A stretch of DNA of 6,619 nt. It comes from an uncultured Bacteroidales bacterium. GTDB taxonomy: Bacteria > Bacteroidota > Bacteroidia > Bacteroidales > F082. Made by a program: the position numbers and the translations under genes. Shown in pieces: positions 1-4,890 of the stretch; positions within the stretch are counted from its first letter, which is position 1; each line of letters opens with the position of its first letter. Location of the stretch: contig CALGBV010000134.1 of NCBI GenBank assembly GCA_937884015.1, positions 1 through 6,619 of the forward strand, given 5' to 3'. Under the pieces are notes generated by a model that was not told where the DNA came from, searched no databases, and saw only the letters and a list, made by a program, of their open reading frames with translations.

Positions 1-492
1 TATGCCAACAGTTTTTCGAAGAAATATTCCATCACGGGTTGGCGCGTAGGTTATTTCCTTTTCCACGAAAAGCATTTTTCGCAAATCAGTTTCATCCACG
101 ATTACATCGGACTGTCGTCTACAGCGCCACAGCAGCAAGCCATTGCCGAGTTCCTCGATTTGCCTGAATCGGAGACCTGCATCAATGAATTGAGAAACAC
201 CATTATCGAAAACTATAATTTTGCCAACCAACGGCTTGCCAAGGCGGGATTCGAATGTCCGCAAAACGACGGCGGCTATTTCGTTTGGGCGAAATTGCCC
301 GAAAAATGGAACGATGGCCTGCGTTTCGGCCTTGCGCTCTACGAAAACACGCAAACTGGCGTCATCCCTGGTGTGCATTTTGGTAAGGAATGGAACAACT
401 ACATACGCATCAACATCGCCCAGCCGAAAGAAGTCCTGACGCAAGGCATCGACAACCTCATTCGGTTTGCGGAGGACTTTGAAACGTATTAA
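1..492 (+). CDS. PLP-dependent class I/II aminotransferase, C-terminal part (5' end outside window)
   Basis: The reading frame is open from base 1 and ends at TAA 490-492, giving 163 residues. This is under half of the usual 380-400 residues of fold-type I aminotransferases, so the N-terminal part lies to the left. Near the visible start, SFSKKYSITGWRVGY fits the class I aminotransferase PLP-attachment signature; the Schiff-base lysine should be K7 (bases 19-21), with the phosphate-binding Arg in the GWRVG that follows. Near the end, NNYIRINIAQP carries the conserved arginine (R136, bases 406-408) that binds the substrate alpha-carboxylate. These enzymes move an amino group between an amino acid and a 2-oxo acid in the cytoplasm. 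Substrate specificity cannot be read from this part. No gene follows closely on the same strand, so it is probably the last gene of its unit. The fold and activity class are secure; the exact enzyme is not. Confidence 0.93.
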   Translation, partial: YANSFSKKYSITGWRVGYFLFHEKHFSQISFIHDYIGLSSTAPQQQAIAEFLDLPESETCINELRNTIIENYNFANQRLAKAGFECPQNDGGYFVWAKLPEKWNDGLRFGLALYENTQTGVIPGVHFGKEWNNYIRINIAQPKEVLTQGIDNLIRFAEDFETY

Positions 493-519
493 AAATCGTT
501 TTTACGTTTTTCTTGACAT

Positions 520-547
520 GCAAAGACGCACATCCATACGTCTTTAC
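520..547. repeat. Decayed 28-base palindrome, probable member of a dispersed repeat family
   Basis: The arms GCAAAGACG and CGTCTTTAC pair over seven perfect base pairs (522-528 with 539-545) plus G520-C547, with a C521/A546 mismatch. The centre (529-538) is imperfect: two mismatches could be explained by G-to-A changes in the right arm. Length and outer arms match the 28-base palindrome at 6527-6554 (17 of 28 positions identical, differences mostly in the centre). It starts 28 bases after the aminotransferase stop. Transcribed, it could form a hairpin at the 3' end of that mRNA, but no T-run follows directly, so a classical terminator is doubtful. Confidence 0.55.
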
Positions 548-569
548 ATTCCTTATGGAAACTTTTCTA

Positions 570-587
570 TTTTTTTCTAAAAAAAAA
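570..587. other. T7-CT-A9 tract upstream of the ATPase promoter
   Basis: Seven T (570-576) are followed by CT and nine A (579-587). The A-run ends about 13 bases before the -33 element at 600. Such tracts bend DNA and, just upstream of a promoter, can act like an UP element; that role is inferred. It lies about 25 bases beyond the 520-547 hairpin, too far to be its terminator tail. Confidence 0.3.
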
Positions 588-599
588 CGCTTTCACCCC

Positions 600-631
600 T
601 TGCGGAATTGGGGCAAAAAGAAGTATATTTG
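600..631 (+). promoter_or_regulatory. Bacteroidetes-type promoter for the AAA+ ATPase gene
   Basis: TTG at 600-602 and TATATTTG at 624-631 are separated by 21 bases, matching the Bacteroidetes primary sigma-factor consensus (-33 TTTG / -7 TAnnTTTG, spacing about 19-21). Transcription should start near 637. That places the start about 270 bases upstream of the preferred ATPase start codon, so the gene has an unusually long 5' leader. Confidence 0.75.
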
Positions 632-652
632 CAGTGAAAACAAAATAAAGAG

Positions 653-736
653 ATGAAAAAATCAAACAATTCACAATCAATCAATTATTCAATCGGCGTT
701 GGTGGCGTTTCCATCAACAGGTTCGTTCTAAGCTAA
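653..736 (+). CDS. Possible 27-residue leader or small-peptide ORF
   Basis: An ATG about 16 bases after the predicted transcription start opens a 27-codon frame that ends at TAA 734-736. The peptide begins MKKSNNSQSINYS and ends GVGGVSINRFVLS. The start context is A-rich (AAATAAAGAG before ATG), normal for this phylum. I do not recognise the peptide; it has no convincing signal sequence or membrane helix. It could be a leader peptide acting in cis on the downstream ATPase gene, a small protein, or chance. The GVGG recalls a double-glycine processing site, but the tail after it is only nine residues and no peptidase or transporter is nearby, so I give that little weight. Confidence 0.25.
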   Translation: MKKSNNSQSINYSIGVGGVSINRFVLS

Positions 737-839
737 GTTCACATTCAACTTGGTTCATCTTTCTTACTCGAGATTCAAAAATTTCGGGGAGAGGGATTTC
801 GCGCTAAAGACATATAAGGATTATGCGTTTATGAAACCA

Positions 840-864
840 TGCCAGCCGCCAACCACGGCTGGCA
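840..864 (+). other. Perfect 9-bp GC-rich hairpin in the ATPase leader
   Basis: TGCCAGCCG (840-848) pairs perfectly with CGGCTGGCA (856-864) around the loop CCAACCA. No T-run follows on either strand, so it is not an intrinsic terminator. It would sequester an ATG at 839 in RNA structure, one reason for preferring the start at 908. It may control translation or mRNA stability. Confidence 0.6.
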
Positions 865-907
865 CACAAAACTCATCCAATTAACAAACAATAAAAAGAT
901 TCAGGCA

Positions 908-2632
908 ATGAAAGCTAAAGAAAACACCGTCAACAACACCCTCAGCACCAACGAATTCAACGGAATGACCATCATCGACCGTTTGGAAAACCTCACCGAA
1001 AAGGTTCGCAACTCACAACTCAAACCGGAGCTCTTCATCGAAAACGCCGCACTGATTCAGTCGCTGGCCACATCACTCAACCTCACGCCTTGCCAGGCAG
1101 TATTGCTCTGCCCATTCTTTGACAATGCTTTCTCGCACCAAAGCAAAAACGACCTCAAGGAGTTTTTTGACTGCAAGGCTTCGGACATCATCCGTTTCCT
1201 GACCGACATCGAAGCCCTTGCCATGGCAGGCTACATCGAGAACCTAAGAAGAGGCAATATTTTCACCCTCACCGACGAAGCCCAAGAAGCTTTCAGTAAC
1301 AACCGTGGCTTGAAAAAAGACACATTTGAAGGTCTTGACAACATTTCTTTCATGAACGCCCTCAATCAGGCCTTTGCCGACAAGCACGAAGGCCGCAGCA
1401 GCAAGAACATCTTATTCAAAAAGGTGTTCAGCCTCATAAAAGGCAACAAACAATTGACCATTGCCAAGAATATGTCCAAACTGAAATTCAGCGATTTAGA
1501 CCTTATCATTCTCGCAGTTTTCCTTTCCAGGCGCATTGCACTGACAGAAGACAACTTGTGTCTGCACTGGCTCAGGAACATTTTCGACGACGAAATGTCG
1601 GGCATCACGAAATCATTCCAATCAGGAACTTGCGTCTTGATTAAGAAAGGTTACATCGAACGCATCGAAAAAGGCAAAAACAAAGGCCGCTACCAACTTA
1701 CCGACAAAGCCGTCGGCGAGTTCCTTTCGGAATACACCTCCAACACGTCCATCAACGAGGACGATGACGATGACTTATTCGGCAACCCGTTTTCGGACGA
1801 CAACGACAATGACAACGAAAAACAAAGCACAACCATACTTCCCGACGACATCAACGCCAAGGAAATGTATTACGGCGCCGATGACCAGAAAGGCATCGAT
1901 ACCGTGAAAAAACTGCTCAGCGAAACACAGTTCAACCAAGTCGTCAAGAACTTGAAAGAACGCAAGATGCGCACGGGATTCTGCTGCCTTTTCTACGGCA
2001 CACCTGGCACCGGTAAAACCGAAACCGTGCTTCAAATTGCCAAAGCCACCAACCGCAAGGTCATGAAAGTCGACATTTCCAACATCCGCGACCAATGGTA
2101 CGGCAACACCGAAAAGAACGTGAAGAAGATTTTCGCCGATTACGCAGCTATGGCAAAAGGCGAAACGTTGAAACCAATTCTGCTTTTCAACGAAGCCGAC
2201 GCCATTTTCTCAACCCGTTCAAACAGCGAAAACTCAAACACCTCGAAGACTGAAAACGCCATTCAGAACATCCTTCTCGACGAAATGGAACGCTTCGAAG
2301 GCATCCTGATTGCCACGACCAACCTTCAAGGCAACCTCGATGCAGCCTTTGAACGCCGTTTCCTTTACAAACTCGAGTTCCATCAGCCGAGTGTCGAAGC
2401 CAAGACTGCCATCTGGAAATCAGTCATTCCAGAACTTGACGAGCAAACTGCCATGACTTTGGCAACCGACTACGACCTCAGCGGCGGTCAAATCGAGAAC
2501 ATCTCGCGCAAAACCCTCATCGACCAACTCATCAGCGGTTCGGCACCAAGTCTTGAACAACTCCGTCAGCTCTGCGAGCAAGAAAAACTCCAAAAGGACG
2601 CCCCAAAACGTCAGCCTATGGGATTCAAATAA
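908..2632 (+). CDS. AAA+ ATPase with two N-terminal winged-helix-like domains
   Basis: This is a 574-residue protein, cytoplasmic by composition. The C-terminal half is a classical AAA motor: Walker A GTPGTGKT (364-371, K370), Walker B ILLFNEAD with N428 in place of the usual Asp and the catalytic E429 kept, sensor 1 N472 in IATTN, arginine fingers R483/R484 in FERRF, and SGGQIEN (525-531) in the sensor-2 region. It resembles the COG0464/SpoVK-like group; from memory, NEAD is common in Bacteroidetes members, so the Asn is probably not inactivating. The N-terminal half has two winged-helix-like units, each ending in GYIE and LTDxA (108-111 with 121-125; 248-251 with 264-268). An acidic linker (284-304) joins them to the motor. 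The ATG at 839 is in frame but lies at a 9-bp hairpin, and its first 23 residues look non-native, so I chose 908. Codons favour C at the third position. The gene is monocistronic; its substrate is unknown. Confidence 0.92.
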   Translation: MKAKENTVNNTLSTNEFNGMTIIDRLENLTEKVRNSQLKPELFIENAALIQSLATSLNLTPCQAVLLCPFFDNAFSHQSKNDLKEFFDCKASDIIRFLTDIEALAMAGYIENLRRGNIFTLTDEAQEAFSNNRGLKKDTFEGLDNISFMNALNQAFADKHEGRSSKNILFKKVFSLIKGNKQLTIAKNMSKLKFSDLDLIILAVFLSRRIALTEDNLCLHWLRNIFDDEMSGITKSFQSGTCVLIKKGYIERIEKGKNKGRYQLTDKAVGEFLSEYTSNTSINEDDDDDLFGNPFSDDNDNDNEKQSTTILPDDINAKEMYYGADDQKGIDTVKKLLSETQFNQVVKNLKERKMRTGFCCLFYGTPGTGKTETVLQIAKATNRKVMKVDISNIRDQWYGNTEKNVKKIFADYAAMAKGETLKPILLFNEADAIFSTRSNSENSNTSKTENAIQNILLDEMERFEGILIATTNLQGNLDAAFERRFLYKLEFHQPSVEAKTAIWKSVIPELDEQTAMTLATDYDLSGGQIENISRKTLIDQLISGSAPSLEQLRQLCEQEKLQKDAPKRQPMGFK

Positions 2633-2636
2633 GGGC

Positions 2637-2668
2637 AAACCCCGTCGGCTAACGCCTTCGGGGTTTTT
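2637..2668 (+). terminator. Intrinsic terminator of the ATPase gene
   Basis: AAACCCCG (2637-2644) pairs with CGGGGTTT (2659-2666), and the loop holds a further 3-bp stem GGC/GCC. The right arm runs into TTTTT (2664-2668) and then CTTTTCC. It starts four bases after the ATPase stop codon. On the opposite strand the hairpin is followed by only a short T stretch, so it would be weaker for the convergent minus-strand operon ending at 2729. Confidence 0.88.
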
Positions 2669-2728
2669 CTTTTCCGTTTGTTCCCAGTTCTATTATTATT
2701 CAAAATTCAAACATTCTTACTATTCGGT

Positions 2729-3250
2729 TTACTCTTTCTGTTTAAGGAAATCCCATCCGAGAATAAAGCCGAATCTTGGAATGAACATTTGCATTCCCAT
2801 CACATTAGGACTATTAACATCTTTGCTCTCTGTAACGCCAACATAGACCAGTCCATACAGCCCCTTATAGAAACTCCATCGGCATCCTGTTGTGAAAGAA
2901 AAGCCACAGTCCTTTTGAAAATGCCAGCCTTCAGAAGAATGTTCGGTATATAGTGCCTCGTTCATAATTCCATAATTGACACCCAAAAACCATCCTTTTA
3001 TTGGATAAACTTTCAATCCAACATCAAATCCAAATGGTGATTGCAATCCTGTGTGGGCTGGCAATTTACCTGCCCAACTACCGACAGCAGCATTGACTGA
3101 AATGAACTTGTATTTCATCTCCGTTCCAATCCCTATACTGCCTCCCAAATTAGTGCACATTCCAAATCCCGTATACACCGAAGGTGTAATTTGGGCAAAA
3201 GCGGCTACTTGAAAGCCTAAAATCATGATTATTATTGCAATGCGTTTCAT
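2729..3250 (-). CDS. Small exported protein, probable outer-membrane beta-barrel
   Basis: The product has 173 residues. A standard signal peptide (residues 1-19: MKR, a hydrophobic core, then AAFA) should be cut before Q20, giving a mature protein of about 154 residues. The mature part has alternating, glycine- and aromatic-rich beta segments (SVYTGFGMC, FGFDVGLKVYPI, GWFLGVNYGIM, CGFSFTTGCRW, LYGLVYVGV, PRFGFILGWDF). This is the pattern of small 8-strand outer-membrane barrels. Cysteines occur at 32, 115 and 123. I do not recognise a named family. It starts 19 bases after the stop of the T9SS gene, with an A/T-rich gap and no Shine-Dalgarno, so the two are almost certainly co-transcribed. 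That suggests a shared envelope role, possibly anchoring or assisting the larger protein, but this is inferred. A periplasmic beta protein is the main alternative. Confidence 0.8.
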   Translation of the reverse strand: MKRIAIIIMILGFQVAAFAQITPSVYTGFGMCTNLGGSIGIGTEMKYKFISVNAAVGSWAGKLPAHTGLQSPFGFDVGLKVYPIKGWFLGVNYGIMNEALYTEHSSEGWHFQKDCGFSFTTGCRWSFYKGLYGLVYVGVTESKDVNSPNVMGMQMFIPRFGFILGWDFLKQKE

Positions 3251-3269
3251 AATATAATTTTTTAATTGT

Positions 3270-4778
3270 TTATTTTCTTTCTTTTACAAACTTGTTTCTT
3301 GCAATTTCTTTTTCCTTGTTATAAATGGTGTAGACATATATTCCTGGCTGCAACGGCGAGACGCCAACCGTAAGCACATTGCCCTCGCCACGGATGTAGC
3401 GGTCAAGATGGACGCGCCCCAAGGCATCGATGATGCTCACACGGCAGTCATCGCCTTCCGGCAAACCCGAAATGTCGATGTTCAACTCATCCATTGCTGG
3501 ATTGGGATAAGCAATGGCTTTCACCGCTTCCTGCGGGACTTCCGTCACACTGCATGGAATGGGGTTGAAGTCATCGCGAGACATTTTGATGAGTTTGCCG
3601 TAGGAGAAATGCCCTAAAGAGAAAAATTCCACATTGAACAGACAGTTTCCATCAGGAAGAGCGATGATGAACGTAGGGATAAGACTTTCGTATTCAGGCT
3701 CACAGAACTCACGCCGCCCCAAGATTTCCATTTCCGTATTACACAGGAGGATTCCGGTATAATACGGACCGCTAGATACATCTCTGAAGAAATTGGTAGC
3801 CTCAAATATGGTGGAATCATTCACATACGCCATACTGCTTCTAAACGCTGCCTCTATAGTCGTATCCTGCTTGTAATATATTCTTTCGTAACAGTCAAAT
3901 GTGCCGTCTATATTAAACTGTGCCATGCCAAAACTCAAATTTGGGAAAACGTCTGTATGGTTCATCCTACCGCATATCAACAGTTTACCATGGGTGAGCC
4001 AATGGTCAGAATATACATCTTCAAAGCTATCCTTGAGTCCCCTATATCCGGGTTGTAAGCTAAAACCATCAGAATAGTTGAAATCTTTGTCATATAGCAG
4101 GACTGACCCATATCCGTTAAGGCCTCGACATAATACGACATAACCATCTTCCGTAGGATTCTTCATTAACCGAAAACAATCATACGAATGAATACGAGCC
4201 TCGGGATGAGGCAATTCCGATGTAACGAAACGACACGACAAAGAGTCGCCATTGGCGCTAAAACGATAGAAATAGGGCTTTCTTTTCTGTCCGTATGAAG
4301 GCTGGTAGTCATAGCCGCCAGATGCGACAACGCTTCCGTCATCATCGAGAAGGAGACGGCAACCGTACACAGAGATGGCAACATCAGGCTTCATATATCT
4401 TTTAGCGTTTATTTCATTGAAATCCGAATCAAACACCGCAACCATAAAATTGTCTCCTTTGGATCCGGAAATGAAATAATTCCCGTTATTCAACTGAATG
4501 ACATCAATAGGAGTAAACATACCGAACAAATCGTCCTCGAAAACATGCGAAACATAATTGCCATCCGTATCCACCTCAATTACCAAAGGATGATGATGGG
4601 TGTCGTCATTTCCTGTAACCCCAACAATTACGGCATTGCCATTCCTGTTAACGATGCTTTGTGTCAACTTTGTATATGTATTGGCATCGCCGTAGTCAAT
4701 CTCCCATTGCTGGGCATTAAGAGATGCTCCCAAAAGAACTAAACTGAGCATCAGAACCAATTTTGTTACTTTTTTCAT
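3270..4778 (-). CDS. T9SS-exported protein with seven propeller-like repeats and C-terminal sorting domain
   Basis: The product has 502 residues. A signal peptide (1-22, ending SLNA before QQ) directs export to the periplasm. The last 80 or so residues form a type A T9SS sorting domain: AYPNPAMDELNID (423-435), DALGRV (451-456), PGIYVYTI (478-485) and a basic end NKFVKERK. The protein should therefore cross the outer membrane by type IX secretion and end at the cell surface or outside. Between these, seven units of about 55 residues each begin with a G/D/N-rich turn followed by a hydrophobic strand, starting near residues 47, 98, 147, 211, 264, 321 and 376. They continue into a strand ending in a D-rich turn, as in EVDTDGNY, VFDSDFNE and FNIDGTFD. 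That count suits a seven-bladed beta-propeller. No catalytic motif is visible, so a binding or adhesion role is more likely than an enzyme. It has its own promoter at 4810-4840 and is followed at 19 bases by the small exported protein. Confidence 0.9.
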   Translation of the reverse strand: MKKVTKLVLMLSLVLLGASLNAQQWEIDYGDANTYTKLTQSIVNRNGNAVIVGVTGNDDTHHHPLVIEVDTDGNYVSHVFEDDLFGMFTPIDVIQLNNGNYFISGSKGDNFMVAVFDSDFNEINAKRYMKPDVAISVYGCRLLLDDDGSVVASGGYDYQPSYGQKRKPYFYRFSANGDSLSCRFVTSELPHPEARIHSYDCFRLMKNPTEDGYVVLCRGLNGYGSVLLYDKDFNYSDGFSLQPGYRGLKDSFEDVYSDHWLTHGKLLICGRMNHTDVFPNLSFGMAQFNIDGTFDCYERIYYKQDTTIEAAFRSSMAYVNDSTIFEATNFFRDVSSGPYYTGILLCNTEMEILGRREFCEPEYESLIPTFIIALPDGNCLFNVEFFSLGHFSYGKLIKMSRDDFNPIPCSVTEVPQEAVKAIAYPNPAMDELNIDISGLPEGDDCRVSIIDALGRVHLDRYIRGEGNVLTVGVSPLQPGIYVYTIYNKEKEIARNKFVKERK

Positions 4779-4809
4779 CGCTAAGCTAATTTTAGGTTTA
4801 ATTGCGATG

Positions 4810-4840
4810 CAAAAGTAGAAGGGTTCTAAAAACCCTACAA
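4810..4840 (-). promoter_or_regulatory. Bacteroidetes-type promoter for the exported-protein operon
   Basis: Read on the minus strand, TTG (4840-4838) and TACTTTTG (4817-4810) are 20 bases apart, a full match to the Bacteroidetes -33/-7 consensus. Transcription should start near 4804, about 25 bases before the ATG at 4778. No Shine-Dalgarno precedes that ATG. The spacer holds the palindrome at 4820-4836. Confidence 0.75.
4820..4836. promoter_or_regulatory. Palindrome inside the promoter spacer, candidate operator
   Basis: AGGGTT (4820-4825) and AACCCT (4831-4836) form a perfect 6-bp inverted repeat around CTAAA, lying wholly between the -33 and -7 elements. A dimeric regulator bound here would block or remodel RNA polymerase binding. 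It could instead be a weak terminator hairpin for the TPR gene upstream, because a T-rich stretch follows on the minus strand, but that stretch is interrupted (TTCTACTTTTG). Confidence 0.4.
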
Positions 4841-4890
4841 GAAAATGATGGTTCGGAAAGGTTAGGTGTTTTTTGCTAACGTCATATAAA

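Larger units (their letters stand above)
632..907 (+). promoter_or_regulatory. Long 5' leader of the ATPase gene
   Basis: This stretch between the promoter and the preferred start at 908 holds no recognisable gene. In order it contains the 27-codon ORF (653-736); a G-rich stretch near 786-795; an AAGGA at 816-820; a second tiny ORF at 831-884 (17 codons, starting MKPCQPPTT); and the 9-bp hairpin at 840-864 lying inside that second ORF. The AAGGA is 10 bases before the ATG at 831 and 18 bases before the ATG at 839, so it fits the tiny ORF best. The stop of the tiny ORF (882-884) is 23 bases before ATG 908. This arrangement would suit translational coupling or attenuation, which is inference only. 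Confidence 0.4.

Noticed and set aside
518..549. Hairpin as an intrinsic terminator of the aminotransferase gene
   Set aside because: No T-run follows directly on the plus strand. Its length and arms match the dispersed palindrome, so I called it a repeat.
653..736. Double-glycine bacteriocin or RiPP precursor
   Set aside because: The core after GG would be nine residues and no modification enzyme, peptidase-transporter or immunity gene is nearby; the AAA ATPase is not a known RiPP enzyme.
839..907. N-terminal extension of the ATPase from ATG 839 (23 extra residues)
   Set aside because: The ATG sits at the base of a 9-bp hairpin, the nearest AAGGA is 18 bases away, and the extra residues (MPAANHGWHTKLIQ...) look unlike a protein start; MKAKENT at 908 fits better.
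1775..2095. 106-codon minus-strand ORF with Val/Phe-rich protein
   Set aside because: It is antisense to the acidic linker and Walker A region; its composition is the mirror of GAC/AAC-rich coding sequence and it has no start signals.
2553..2953. Plus-strand ORFs running across the end of the ATPase and the small exported gene
   Set aside because: They cross the strong terminator at 2637-2668 and are shadows of the two real genes in other frames.
4861..4880. GTTAG / CTAAC inverted repeat after the TPR gene, as a terminator
   Set aside because: The stem is only five AT-rich base pairs with a ten-base loop and has no following T-run on the minus strand.
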